Shown here: piece by piece, positions 28,386-37,642 of the stretch
Position numbering within the stretch: position 1 is the stretch's first letter
Layout: the number at the start of each line of letters is the position of its first letter
Source: Pseudomonas putida
GTDB lineage: Bacteria; Pseudomonadota; Gammaproteobacteria; Pseudomonadales; Pseudomonadaceae
Direction of reading: 5' to 3'
DNA length: 64,000 bases
Assembly: GCF_005080685.1 (NCBI RefSeq)
Contig: NZ_CP039371.1
Coordinates: 2,108,001 to 2,172,000, forward strand
The notes under the pieces: model-generated
The model's input: only the letters and a program-made list of their open reading frames with translations
Databases searched by the model: none
Told to the model about the DNA's origin: nothing
Program-made: the position numbers and the translations under genes

Positions 28386-30275
28386 ATGACCTATCAGCAC
28401 AGCTACGCCCAGTCCATTGCCGACCCCGCCGCCTTCTGGGCCGATCAGGCCGCTCATCTGGCCTGGTATCGCGCGCCCACGCAGGCACTGCAAACCAACC
28501 CCGATGGCACCCATCGCTGGTTCGCCGACGGCAGCCTCAACAGCTGCTACCTGGCCCTGGATCATCAGATCGAACAAGGCCGAGGCGAGCAACTGGCATT
28601 GATCTACGACTCGCCCGTCACCTGCGCGCAACGTACGTTCACCTACCGGCAACTGCGCGACGAAGTGGCGCGCCTGGCCGGGCTGCTGCGCAGGCTCGGG
28701 GTGGGCAAGGGTGACGGGGTCATCATCTGCATGCCGATGGTCCCCGAGGCAGCCATGGCCATGCTCGCCTGTGCGCGGATCGGCGCCGTGCATTCGGTAG
28801 TGTTCGGCGGTTTCGCCGCCAATGAACTGGCCCTGCGCATCGACGATGCCCGCCCGGCCTTGCTGCTCACTGCCTCCTGCGGGTTGGAGTTCGACCGGGT
28901 GATCGAATACAAGCCGCTGGTCGACCGCGCCCTGCAACTGGCCCGCCACCAGCCGCGCCATGTACTGGTGCTGCAGCGGCCGCAGGTTGCCGCGACGTTG
29001 CAGCCCGGGCGCGACCTGGACTGGCAGCAAGCGCTGGCCGGCGCCGAACCGGTGGAGCCAGTGGCGCTGGAGGCGGGCGACCCGCTGTACATCATGTACA
29101 CCTCCGGCACCACCGGCAAACCCAAGGGCATCGTGCGCGAGAACGGCGGTAATGCAGTGGCGCTGCGCTATGCCATGGAGCATATCTATGGCATGCAGGC
29201 GGGTGATGTGTGGTGGGGGATCTCCGATGTGGGCTGGGTCGTCGGCCACTCGTTGATCGTCTATGGGCCGCTGATGAGCGGCTGCACCACGGTGTTCTAC
29301 GAAGGCAAGCCGATCCGCACGCCGGACGCGGCGGCCTATTGGCGTGTGATCGAGCAGTACCGGGTGAACGCCCTGTTCTGCGCCCCGACCGCGATGCGCG
29401 CGATCCGCAAGGAAGACCCCGAGGGCGAGTTGCTGCAGCGCCATGACCTGAGTTCGTTGCGCCAACTGTTCCTGGCGGGCGAGAAACTCGATTCCAGCAC
29501 TCATGAATGGCTGGAGCGGGTGAGTGGCAAGCCGGTACACGACCACTGGTGGCAGACCGAGACCGGCTGGCCGGTGACCGCGCCCTGCGTGGGCCTGGAG
29601 GGCAGCGCGGCGCGGCCGGGGTCGAGCAACCGGGCCGTCCCGGGGTATCACGTACAGGTGCTGGACGACGACGGTCACTTGCTCGGGCCCAATCACCAGG
29701 GCTCGATCGTGATCGCCTTGCCGTTGCCGCCCGGCTGCAGCCAGACCTTGTGGGGCGATCACGAGCGTTACTTGCAGGCCTATCTGCAGACCTATCCTGG
29801 CTACTACCATACCGGTGATGGCGGCTACCTGGACGATGACGGTTTCGTCTACATCATGGGGCGCACCGATGATGTGATCAACGTGTCCGGGCATCGCTTG
29901 TCGACCGGCGAGATGGAGGACCTCGTGGCACGCCATCCGAGCGTTGCCGAGTGCGCCGTGATTGGCGTGCACGATGACATCAAGGGGCAGGTGCCGCTGG
30001 CGTTGGTGGTGCTCAAGGACGGCGAGGGGATTACCGAGTCGCAGCTGCTGGTGGAGTTGGTGGGCAGCGTGCGCGAGGAGATCGGCGCCCTGGCGTGTTT
30101 CAACCGGGTGCGGGTGGTCAAGCGGCTGCCCAAGACGCGCTCGGGGAAGATCCTGCGCGCGGTGTTGCGCAAGATCGCCGATGGGCAGGACTACACGCCG
30201 CCATCGACCCTGGATGACCCCGCGGTGCTGGGGGAAATCGAGGCGGTGCTGGCGGATTTGCCTCGGGCGGGGTGA
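28386..30275 (+). CDS. prpE: Propionyl-CoA synthetase (PrpE-type AMP-forming acyl-CoA synthetase)
   Basis: Activates propionate to propionyl-CoA with ATP, feeding the methylcitrate cycle encoded at 10.5-19.1 kb. 629 aa. AMP-binding motif YTSGTTGKPKGIVRENGG, WWGISDVGWVVGHSLIVYGPL, adenylate motif WWQTETGWPVT, hinge YHTGDGGYLDDDG, and the acetylatable Lys in PKTRSGKILR (C-terminal). Length and the EHIYGMQAGDVWWG segment favour PrpE over acetyl-CoA synthetase; some acetate use is possible. Divergent from a LysR regulator. The operon itself lacks prpE, so this is the likely partner. Confidence 0.85.
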   Translation: MTYQHSYAQSIADPAAFWADQAAHLAWYRAPTQALQTNPDGTHRWFADGSLNSCYLALDHQIEQGRGEQLALIYDSPVTCAQRTFTYRQLRDEVARLAGLLRRLGVGKGDGVIICMPMVPEAAMAMLACARIGAVHSVVFGGFAANELALRIDDARPALLLTASCGLEFDRVIEYKPLVDRALQLARHQPRHVLVLQRPQVAATLQPGRDLDWQQALAGAEPVEPVALEAGDPLYIMYTSGTTGKPKGIVRENGGNAVALRYAMEHIYGMQAGDVWWGISDVGWVVGHSLIVYGPLMSGCTTVFYEGKPIRTPDAAAYWRVIEQYRVNALFCAPTAMRAIRKEDPEGELLQRHDLSSLRQLFLAGEKLDSSTHEWLERVSGKPVHDHWWQTETGWPVTAPCVGLEGSAARPGSSNRAVPGYHVQVLDDDGHLLGPNHQGSIVIALPLPPGCSQTLWGDHERYLQAYLQTYPGYYHTGDGGYLDDDGFVYIMGRTDDVINVSGHRLSTGEMEDLVARHPSVAECAVIGVHDDIKGQVPLALVVLKDGEGITESQLLVELVGSVREEIGALACFNRVRVVKRLPKTRSGKILRAVLRKIADGQDYTPPSTLDDPAVLGEIEAVLADLPRAG

Positions 30276-30290
30276 TTCGTAGACCCCGCT

Positions 30291-30369
30291 GGCCTCTTCG
30301 CGGGTGAACCCGCTCCTACAGGGATAGCGCTGCCCTACCTGTAGGAGCGAGCTTGCTCGCGAAGAGGCC
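30291..30369. repeat. REP doublet between prpE and zapE
   Basis: Inverted pair GGCCTCTTCGCGGGTGAACC (from 30291) and GCGAGCTTGCTCGCGAAGAG (to ~30366) between convergent genes; only 3 bases separate it from the zapE stop. Confidence 0.8.
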
Positions 30370-30372
30370 GGT

Positions 30373-31458
30373 TCAGGCGCCGGAGCTTTCCGGCCCGATC
30401 TGGTGCAGTTGTCCCAACCGGCTGCGCGTACGCATCAGGTCGGCAATCGCGCCACCCAGGCTTTGCTCCAACGGACGTCGGCCGATCACGGTCAGTTGGC
30501 GGTCCTGGTCGTACAGCACGTCCACCAGGTTGACGAAGCGCTGCTGCGCCGCCAACGAGCACTCCGACAAATCGTCCAACCCATCGATGATCCACTCCTC
30601 GAACTGCCCGGCCAGCGCCAGGTAGTCGATCACCGCCGTGGGCTGCTCGCACAGGTCCTCGAAGGCGAACATCACCCGTCGTCCCTCGCACGCCTGGGCC
30701 CGCAGGCCGCGTTTGTTGATTTCGAGCATCAGCGGCTGTTGGTCCGGCACCTGCAGCGCCTGGCGCTGAGCGGCGTCGCCCGGCCACACGTAATGGCCCT
30801 GGGTGAAGCGCTGGTGCTCGCGATTGGCTGGCAGGCTGCGAAAATCGGTGTCGCCGCCGACTTCGAGTACTTGCATGCGGCCATTGATCAGGCGGATCAC
30901 CGGCAGGAAACGCTCGTGGTATAGCGGATTGGGCAACAGCCCTTCAGGCGCATAGTTGGAGGTCACCAGCAGGAAAACGCCACGGCCGAACAAGGCATTG
31001 AACAGGCGCGTCAGCAGCATGGCATCGCCGATGTCGTGCACATGGAACTCGTCGAAGCACAGCACCTGGCAGTCGCCGAGCAGCTCGTCCAGCGTGGTGC
31101 CCAGTGCGTCGTCCATGGCGCGATGACGATGCATGCCCTGGTGCAGGCGGGCGAAGAAGTCGTGGAAGTGCAGGCGGCGCTTGGCTTGAACCGGCACCGC
31201 CTGGAAAAAACCGTCGAGCAGCCAGCTCTTGCCGCGGCCCACCGAACCGTGCAGATACAAACTGCGTGGCTGCCCATCGGCCAGTTGCGCCAGTTGCTCG
31301 GCCATGCAGGCGATCACCGTGCGCTGGCCATCGCTGAGCTGATAGCCGCGGCTGGCGGCCTTGGCCTCGAACCAGGCAAGCAGTTCACTGTCATGGGATG
31401 AGTTGGGGCGCGAGCGCTGGCCCCGCTTTCGCAGCGGGTTGGAAATCCAGGCGGACAA
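30373..31458 (-). CDS. zapE: AFG1-like ATPase / cell division protein ZapE
   Basis: 361-aa AAA-type ATPase of the AFG1/ZapE family, linked in E. coli to the FtsZ ring under stress. Walker A HGSVGRGKSWLLDGFF and Walker B QVLCFDEFHVHDIGDA are clear; sensor LLVTSNYAPEGLLPN follows. I place the start at TTG 31458 (MSAWISNPLRKRG) because GAGGAGG stands 7 bases upstream; an in-frame ATG at 31524 has no SD. The C-terminus ends normally. Confidence 0.85.
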   Translation of the reverse strand: MSAWISNPLRKRGQRSRPNSSHDSELLAWFEAKAASRGYQLSDGQRTVIACMAEQLAQLADGQPRSLYLHGSVGRGKSWLLDGFFQAVPVQAKRRLHFHDFFARLHQGMHRHRAMDDALGTTLDELLGDCQVLCFDEFHVHDIGDAMLLTRLFNALFGRGVFLLVTSNYAPEGLLPNPLYHERFLPVIRLINGRMQVLEVGGDTDFRSLPANREHQRFTQGHYVWPGDAAQRQALQVPDQQPLMLEINKRGLRAQACEGRRVMFAFEDLCEQPTAVIDYLALAGQFEEWIIDGLDDLSECSLAAQQRFVNLVDVLYDQDRQLTVIGRRPLEQSLGGAIADLMRTRSRLGQLHQIGPESSGA

Positions 31459-31563
31459 GACGTAGCCTCCTCGGGCGATAGCAGGGCAGGGCGCAGCTTG
31501 CCCGAGGATGGCCGATTTGACCAATACAAAAAACGCCGGGCGATGATCGCCTGGGTAGATAGG

Positions 31564-31806
31564 TCAGGCCTTGCGCTCGAGTTGGCGCTCGATCATGAAC
31601 TTGACCGTGAGGCGGCGCTCCTTGAGGTGGCGCAGGTCCTCATCGACGAAATTGCCCGCTGAGATCGACTCGGCTGCCAGCACCTGGTTGTCGATGTCCA
31701 TGTATTCATCCAGCAGTCGATCCAGGGTCTGGTCATGCTGGCGGCGTTGCTGAACGATCTCGCGGGGGTAGTGCAGGTCCTGATAAAGGTCGTGTGAAAC
31801 AGGCAT
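31564..31806 (-). CDS. YdcH-like DUF465 small protein
   Basis: 80-aa basic/acidic helical protein (PREIVQQRRQHDQTLDRLLDEYMDID ... HLKERRLTVKFMIERQL) matching the YdcH/DUF465 pattern (HHxFxxLDxxI...LKKxKLxLKDxI). Probably coiled coil. SD GGAGGAAACCC precedes ATG 31806. It lies 105 bp upstream of zapE on the same strand. Function unknown. Confidence 0.75.
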   Translation of the reverse strand: MPVSHDLYQDLHYPREIVQQRRQHDQTLDRLLDEYMDIDNQVLAAESISAGNFVDEDLRHLKERRLTVKFMIERQLERKA

Positions 31807-32065
31807 GGGTTTCCTCCTTGCATGCACAGGCTTACCTGATTGGAATGGGCAATTACGATTGTGTTGAGGCGTCATGGGGGAAAAACGACGGGTGGTCACC
31901 CCGATACAGGCTCTGACCACTAACTCGCTGTTTTATTGAATCTTTTTTCAGGAAGGGGGTTCACAGATCGAAATAATGTTGTTAAAGTGCCGCGCATTCC
32001 ACGACAGCAACCTCACGCTGTCAGCTATGTGGGATTGTCAGAGCAGTATCCACTGCATCCGATAC

Positions 32066-32140
32066 AGGGGCGTCGCCAAGCGGTAAGGCAGCAGGTTTTG
32101 ATCCTGCCATGCGTTGGTTCGAATCCAGCCGCCCCTGCCA
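32066..32140 (+). tRNA. tRNA-Gln (anticodon TTG)
   Basis: 75 bases including an encoded CCA. Acceptor stem AGGGGCG/CGCCCCT, discriminator G, D-loop with AAGCGGTAAGG, anticodon arm GCAGGTTTTGATCCTGC with anticodon TTG, and T arm TTGGTTCGAATCCAG (loop TTCGAAT). Upstream, TTCACA ... TAAAGT at about 31971-32000 may be its promoter. The rest of the gap 31807-32254 holds no gene. Confidence 0.95.
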
Positions 32141-32254
32141 TTTTCTCTTCAAAATTCTCGTCTTCAGTGCAGCGATGCGCTGGGATTTTGCGTTTCCGAC
32201 AGTTTTATTGGTTGCTCGCCCCGCCCCCTCCTGGAGGCGCGGGGCGGCTAACGA

Positions 32255-34636
32255 CTACGGCGCTCGCAACAGCTCGTTCAACGCCCGCGCCAGTTCCTGT
32301 GCCTGCACCGGCTTCTGGATCACCACGCTCTCCGGCAGCTCCAAACCCTGCAGCTCGGCGTAGCCGGTCAGGAAGGCCACTGGCAGGCGCGGGTAGCGCT
32401 GGCGTGCCGCCAGGGCCAATTGCGCACCGTTGAATTCCGGCATGGCGAAATCGGTCAGCAGCACGTCGATGCTGTCGTCCAGCAATGCCAGTGCCTGCTC
32501 GCCGCTATGGGCCTGGCGTACCTGGTAGCCGAACTGGCGCAGCACATCGCCCAGCATGTCGCGCACCAGGTGGTCGTCGTCCACCAACAGGATGGTGCGA
32601 TCGGCGCCGCTGTCTTCGAGCGACTGCGTGGCAACCGGGGCTGGAGCGTCGCAAGCCGTCGGGTGCTTGACGGCCGGCAGGTACACCGCCACTTGGGTGC
32701 CCCGCCCGGGTTGGGTGTCGATGCGCACGCCGCCACCGGATTGCTTGGCAAAGCCGAACACCTGGGCCAGGCCCAGCCCGGAACCCTTGCCGATGTCCTT
32801 GGTGGTGAAGAAGGGTTCGAACACCTTTGCCAGCACCTCTTCACTCATGCCGCAACCGGTGTCGCGAATGCTCAGCATCACGTAGTCGCCAGGTTCCGGG
32901 TCCTCCGGGCGCTGGGGGCTGTTGTCGATGCAGGTGTTGCGCGTCGAGAGGGTGAGCTGACCCCCGTCGGGCATGGCATCGCGGGCGTTGATCGCCAGGT
33001 TGAGGATGATCATCTCGGTCTGGGTCGGGTCGGTCAGCGCTTGCCACAGGCTTTCGTCCAGGTCCAGGCGCACCGAGATATTGCCGCCCAGGGTGCGCCG
33101 CAGCAGTTCCTCGAGTCCCGCCAGCGTGCGGTTGAGGTGCAGCGGCACTGGCTCGAGGCGTTGGCGCCGGGAGAAGGACAGCAATTGCGAGGTCAGTTTG
33201 GCGCCGCGTTCGCCGGCTTCGCGGATATGCGTCAGGCGGCTTCGGGCTTTGTCGACGTTGCCCTTGGCCAGGTCGCGTTCGAGAAAACTGGCGCCGGTGA
33301 GGATAACCGTGAGCAAGTTGTTGAAGTCGTGCGCTACCCCGGCGGTGAGCTGGCCGACGGCTTCCAGGCGCTGCATCTGCTGCAGGGCCGCCTCGATGCG
33401 CTCGCGTTCGGTGATCTGCTCGCGCAACCGGCTGTTGGCTTCGGCCAGGCCCAGGGCGTTTTCCCGCTCGCTGGTGATGTCGCGGGCGACCACGTAGAGC
33501 AGGGTGTCTTCCGGCACCACGGCCCATGACAGCCAGCGCAGTTGGCCACTGGCATGTTGGATGCGGCCGACGAAGCGGGCGCTGGTGCGGCCGTGGGTGA
33601 GGGCGGCGAGTTCGGTGAGCAGCGCCTCCTGGTCAGCTTCCGGCAGCAGTTGCAGCAAGGAGGTTTGGCTCAGGCGCTCGCGGGAAAAGCCCAGGCTGGC
33701 CTCCCAGGCCGGGTTCAGGGCGACCGGGGTAAGGTCCTTGTTGAGCACGGCCAGCAGGTCCTGGGACAGCTCCCAGGCGCGGTCGCGCTCGCGGGTGCGG
33801 CGCTCGACCCGTTCGCCCAGCATCTCGTTGAGTTGCTTGAGCGCCTGGGTAGCCATGCGCTGCGCGTGGATGTCCTGGAGCACGCCGGAGAACCGCACGC
33901 ACTGGCCGTCGACGAATTGGCTCTGGCCGCTGCTGAGCAGCCAATGTGGCTCGCGGCCCTGGGGCTGGATGCGAAACTCGACCCAGTAGCGGCCATCGCT
34001 GTCCGGGCGCATGGCTTGCTCCACCGCATAGCGCACGCGCGGTCGGTCTTCGGGGTAGATGCCTTCGTAGAACACCTCCATGCTCATTTCGGTGTCCACC
34101 GGTAAGCCGAACAGGCTCTTGCAGCGGTCGTCCCAGAGCAGCAGGCCTTCATCCGGGCGCAAGTCCCAGGTGCCCATGCCGGCGGCGTCGATGGCGATGC
34201 GTGCGCGTGCCTCGACGTCGGCCAGGGCTTCCTCGGCGCGGCGCCGGCGCTGGCGTTCCTGGACCTCGGTCAGCGCCCGGCGCACGGCCTTGGGCAGCAG
34301 GGGCAGGTTTTTCTTGAGCAGGTAGTCGGTGGCGCCCAGGCGGATCATCTCCACCGCGTGCTCTTCGCCATAGATGCCCGAGAGGAAGATGAACGGTACG
34401 TCCGGCGCCAGGCGCTGGGCGATCGCCAGCACCTCGGTACCGGAGGAACCCGGTAGCACGCAGTCGCAGAGGATCAGGTCGAAGCTGGCCTCGCGCAGGG
34501 CGTGCTCGACGCCGATATGGTCGAACACCAGCTGCGACTGCAACTGCAGGCCGCTGCGCTCCAGGCGCATGAGGGTCAACTCGGCATCCAGCGAGCTATC
34601 CTCGACCATCAGCAGTTTTAGCGGGTTTGGCAGCAT
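32255..34636 (-). CDS. Hybrid sensor histidine kinase (REC-PAS-PAS-HK-REC)
   Basis: 793-aa soluble kinase. Domains in order: N-terminal receiver (1-125, Asp58 in LCDCVLPG); PAS ~140-265 (GMGTWDLRPDEGLLLWDD); second PAS ~290-390; HisKA with His in QLTAGVAHDFNNLLTVIL (~437); HATPase_c (LNLAINARDAM, DTGCGMS, GKGSGLGLAQVFGF); C-terminal receiver (~675-790, ILLVDDDHL, LLTDFAMPEF). It is last in an operon with the phytochrome kinase and a single-domain regulator, 13 bp after the latter. Such an arrangement suits a multi-step phosphorelay responding to light, but no DNA-binding output is present. Confidence 0.88.
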   Translation of the reverse strand: MLPNPLKLLMVEDSSLDAELTLMRLERSGLQLQSQLVFDHIGVEHALREASFDLILCDCVLPGSSGTEVLAIAQRLAPDVPFIFLSGIYGEEHAVEMIRLGATDYLLKKNLPLLPKAVRRALTEVQERQRRRRAEEALADVEARARIAIDAAGMGTWDLRPDEGLLLWDDRCKSLFGLPVDTEMSMEVFYEGIYPEDRPRVRYAVEQAMRPDSDGRYWVEFRIQPQGREPHWLLSSGQSQFVDGQCVRFSGVLQDIHAQRMATQALKQLNEMLGERVERRTRERDRAWELSQDLLAVLNKDLTPVALNPAWEASLGFSRERLSQTSLLQLLPEADQEALLTELAALTHGRTSARFVGRIQHASGQLRWLSWAVVPEDTLLYVVARDITSERENALGLAEANSRLREQITERERIEAALQQMQRLEAVGQLTAGVAHDFNNLLTVILTGASFLERDLAKGNVDKARSRLTHIREAGERGAKLTSQLLSFSRRQRLEPVPLHLNRTLAGLEELLRRTLGGNISVRLDLDESLWQALTDPTQTEMIILNLAINARDAMPDGGQLTLSTRNTCIDNSPQRPEDPEPGDYVMLSIRDTGCGMSEEVLAKVFEPFFTTKDIGKGSGLGLAQVFGFAKQSGGGVRIDTQPGRGTQVAVYLPAVKHPTACDAPAPVATQSLEDSGADRTILLVDDDHLVRDMLGDVLRQFGYQVRQAHSGEQALALLDDSIDVLLTDFAMPEFNGAQLALAARQRYPRLPVAFLTGYAELQGLELPESVVIQKPVQAQELARALNELLRAP

Positions 34637-34649
34637 CTTCGCGAGGGCC

Positions 34650-35111
34650 TCAGTTACTGCCGCGACGGTTCAGGCGCAGCGAGCCGGGTGGTGGCTCGTT
34701 GAGCACCGCCCAGAAGATGCCGAGATCGGAAATCGCCGCGACGAATTCCTTGAATTCCACCGGTTTGACCACGTAGGCGTTGACGCCCAGTTCATAGGCA
34801 CGCAGCAGGTCGGGCTCCTCGCGCGAGGAGGTCAGCATCACCGTGGGGATGCTGCGCAGCTCTGGCGTGGCGCGCACTTCCTTGAGCACCTCGAGGCCAT
34901 CGACCTTGGGCAGCTTGAGGTCAAGCAGCAGAACTGCCGGGTTGCCGTCGTCACGGTCGGCATAGGCGTTGCGGCGCAGCAGGTAATCCAGTGCGTCGGC
35001 ACCGTCGCGCAGGACGATGACTTCGTTGGCCAACTGGCTGCGTTCCAGGGCCAAGAGGGTGAGTTCGAGATCCCTGGGGTTGTCTTCGACCAGCAGGATG
35101 GGTTTGAGCAT
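34650..35111 (-). CDS. Single-domain response regulator (Rcp1-like)
   Basis: 153-aa CheY-type receiver with acidic pocket E9-D10, phosphoacceptor Asp64 (LLLDLKLPKVDG), and Lys in YVVKPVEF. The long insertion LRRNAYADRDDGNPAV is typical of Rcp1-like regulators that partner phytochromes. No output domain. It sits 15 bp after the phytochrome gene, so direct phosphotransfer from it is likely. Confidence 0.88.
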   Translation of the reverse strand: MLKPILLVEDNPRDLELTLLALERSQLANEVIVLRDGADALDYLLRRNAYADRDDGNPAVLLLDLKLPKVDGLEVLKEVRATPELRSIPTVMLTSSREEPDLLRAYELGVNAYVVKPVEFKEFVAAISDLGIFWAVLNEPPPGSLRLNRRGSN

Positions 35112-35126
35112 GATGGGACGGATGCC

Positions 35127-37376
35127 TCAGGTAGACGGTGTTGAACGGGGCAGGGTGAAATGGAAGCTGGCGCCCTGGTCGAGCTGGCCCTCGGCCCAGA
35201 CCCGACCATCGTGCCGCTCGATGATACGGCGTACGCTGGCAAGGCCGATACCGGTGCCTTCGAAGTCTTCCATGCGATGCAGGCGCTGGAAGACCCCGAA
35301 CAGCTTGTTGACGTAGGCCATGTCGAAACCGACACCATTATCGCGAATGCACACTTCGATTTCTTCCGGATGCTCCACGGCACTGATGTGGATACGCGCC
35401 GGCTCCCTTCCACGGGTGTATTTGATGGCGTTGCCGATGAGGTTCTGCAACGCCAGGTTGATGAACGCCGGGTCGGCGATCACCTTGGGCAGCGGCTCGA
35501 TCTCCCAGACGATCTCGCGGCCCTGGTAGTCAGGTGCGAGATCGCTGAGGATGGACCGCACCAACGCATTGAGGTCGACATCCGATAAGCGCAGTGCCGA
35601 GCGGCCCATCTGAGAGAAGTTGAGCAGGTTGTCCACCAGCGTGCCGGCGAACTGCGCGGCTTCCTCGATGTGCTGCAAGAAGCGCAGGCCGCGTTCGCTA
35701 AGGCCCTGGCCCTCGATTTCACCGAGCAGTTCGGTGTAGCCGGCGATGTGGCGCAGCGGCGCACGTAGGTCATGCGACACGCTGTAGGAAAACGCTTCGA
35801 GTTCCTTGTTCGAACGACGCAGCTCCCCGGCCATTTGCGCCAGCTCCTCGGCCTTGCGCAATACGATACCAAGCACCGCGTTGCGTAGCTCGCTCGCACC
35901 TTCGACGATCAATGGGTCCCACGGCGTGCAGTAGCCGCTGATCTGTTCTTGCCAGTGGTCGAAGCTGTTGCGCGGGTTGAGCATGCCCTGCGGGCCTATC
36001 TGCTTGTCGGGGCGTCCGGCCCAGTTCACCGTGCGCACCTGCTCGGGGCGGAACCACAACAGGTAATGGGAGTGGATCTGCGAAATGGGCACGGCCAGCA
36101 CGCCGCCGACATGGTTGCACAGCTCGGGCAGGCGGGCGATGTCGCGGCGCACGTTGTCGGTGTGGAAGATGCTGTCGTCTTCACGTTCGGCCAGCCAGTG
36201 GACCAGGGCGTTGACCTGGGCGGCGGAGGGCGTCTGGCCGATTAGGTCGCAGCGCTCGGAGGAAATCACCGCCGCACCAGTGGCGCCGGCAAACTCCAGC
36301 AACACATCTGGCAGGCCTAGCAGGCCCCCGCTGACGCTGTCGTGGTCGGCCATCGAGGAAATCATCTGGACGATATGCCGGCGCAAATCGAGCAATTTGC
36401 GCGTGTAGGCGTGCGACTCGCGCGATTCGATCTGCAGCGACAACACGCTGGCCAGCAGCTCGCAGGCGGTTCGGGTGCGAAAATCCACCGGACGGGGTGT
36501 TTCGTGGTGGCAAGATATCAAGCCCCACAGCTCGCCATCGACCATGATCGACAGCGACATGGAGGCCAGCGTGCCCATGTTGCGCATGTATTGCAGGTGC
36601 ACCGGCGACACGCTGCGCAAGGCGGCATAGCTCATGTCCAGCGGCTTGCCGGTGCGAGGGTTGTGGCCGGGCACCAGCGGCGAGGCCTGGTAGTTGGCGT
36701 CCTCGATTACCCGGATACGGTTGACCCGGTACAGCTCGCGCGCCTGGCGCGGGATGTCGGCTGCGGGGAAGCGCAGGCCAAGGTAGCGCGCATAGCCAGG
36801 ATCGGCGACTTCCGCGAGCACCTCGCCATTGCCCTCGGCATCGAAATTGTACGCCTTGACCCGGCCGAAGCCAGTGATGCGCTTGATCTGCTCGACAGAT
36901 TGCTGCAGGAGCTCCTCGAGCGTGTCGGCATGGTGCAAGCTGCTGACGAAGCCGCGTACCAGCGGGTAATAATCGCCCTGGTTGGCCGGGTCGGAGCCTG
37001 GGCGGGACGGTTCGAATTCGGCGATCAGCACCTGGTCGTGACGGTGCGCGAGCAGGCGCAGCAGCTCACCGCAGGGCGCGGCTTTGTGCAGGCGTACGTC
37101 ACCGATATGGAACGGGAAGACTTCGTCCTCGGGCAGGTGATCGAGCTTGGTGCGCAGGTCGAAGCCTTCGCTGACCAATGCGTCGAAGCGGCTGCCGATC
37201 AGTTCGCTGGCGGCGATGCCCAGCCAGCGCTCGACGTTTTCGCTGGCCTGGAGCACGTGCAGGTCCTGCTCGTCCAGCACCAGCAAAAAGCCCTGGGGCT
37301 GGATGCTGCCGGGAATCTGGATCGGTTCCTGGGCACAGCGTTCCACGGCCTCTGCGAAAGCGTTGTCTGCAGTCAT
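35127..37376 (-). CDS. bphP: Bacteriophytochrome sensor histidine kinase
   Basis: 749-aa red/far-red photoreceptor kinase: PAS (~15-115), GAF (~140-305), PHY (~320-500), HisKA (His in YSVSHDLRAPLRH), HATPase_c. Cys14 (ERCAQEPI) is in the position of the biliverdin-binding cysteine; GAF motifs PAADIPRQARELY and SPVHLQYMRNMGTLASMS and the PHY tongue PRNSF are conserved. The usual SIQPHG reads SIQPQG here. No heme oxygenase gene is adjacent, so biliverdin must come from elsewhere. ATG 37376 gives the normal N-terminus; the longer frame to 37535 is rejected. First gene of a three-gene minus-strand operon. Confidence 0.9.
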   Translation of the reverse strand: MTADNAFAEAVERCAQEPIQIPGSIQPQGFLLVLDEQDLHVLQASENVERWLGIAASELIGSRFDALVSEGFDLRTKLDHLPEDEVFPFHIGDVRLHKAAPCGELLRLLAHRHDQVLIAEFEPSRPGSDPANQGDYYPLVRGFVSSLHHADTLEELLQQSVEQIKRITGFGRVKAYNFDAEGNGEVLAEVADPGYARYLGLRFPAADIPRQARELYRVNRIRVIEDANYQASPLVPGHNPRTGKPLDMSYAALRSVSPVHLQYMRNMGTLASMSLSIMVDGELWGLISCHHETPRPVDFRTRTACELLASVLSLQIESRESHAYTRKLLDLRRHIVQMISSMADHDSVSGGLLGLPDVLLEFAGATGAAVISSERCDLIGQTPSAAQVNALVHWLAEREDDSIFHTDNVRRDIARLPELCNHVGGVLAVPISQIHSHYLLWFRPEQVRTVNWAGRPDKQIGPQGMLNPRNSFDHWQEQISGYCTPWDPLIVEGASELRNAVLGIVLRKAEELAQMAGELRRSNKELEAFSYSVSHDLRAPLRHIAGYTELLGEIEGQGLSERGLRFLQHIEEAAQFAGTLVDNLLNFSQMGRSALRLSDVDLNALVRSILSDLAPDYQGREIVWEIEPLPKVIADPAFINLALQNLIGNAIKYTRGREPARIHISAVEHPEEIEVCIRDNGVGFDMAYVNKLFGVFQRLHRMEDFEGTGIGLASVRRIIERHDGRVWAEGQLDQGASFHFTLPRSTPST

Positions 37377-37559
37377 TGGTAAAACACTCCGTTTGTTCCT
37401 TCCAGGCACGGCGCTGACACCTGGTGCAGGTCGGTGGCCGTCTTGCACCGTACCAGAATATCGGCTGCTCTGCCGGCCTATGGCCATTGGAGGCACAGGA
37501 TGTTGATGGGTTCGATGCAACGTGAAATTTCTCATGACCTTTGTTTACTGGCGCTAGAC

Positions 37560-37579
37560 CTTTGGCGTTAACACCAAAG
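37560..37579. promoter_or_regulatory. 20-bp near-perfect palindrome between bphP and csu operon
   Basis: CTTTGGCGTTAACACCAAAG (two mismatched positions), set between the divergent phytochrome operon and the pilus operon. Candidate operator for either; no regulator can be named. Confidence 0.35.
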
Positions 37580-37642
37580 AGCGCTGGCGCATCGAAGCCT
37601 GCTTGCTACGGTCAAGCAATGGATGGTGAGAAGGATAGTGCA

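Noticed and set aside
28239..29972. Open frame of 577 codons on the minus strand
   Set aside because: Antisense shadow of prpE.
31936..32433. 165-codon open frame on the plus strand
   Set aside because: Runs through the tRNA-Gln gene and the end of the hybrid kinase; no SD or domain.
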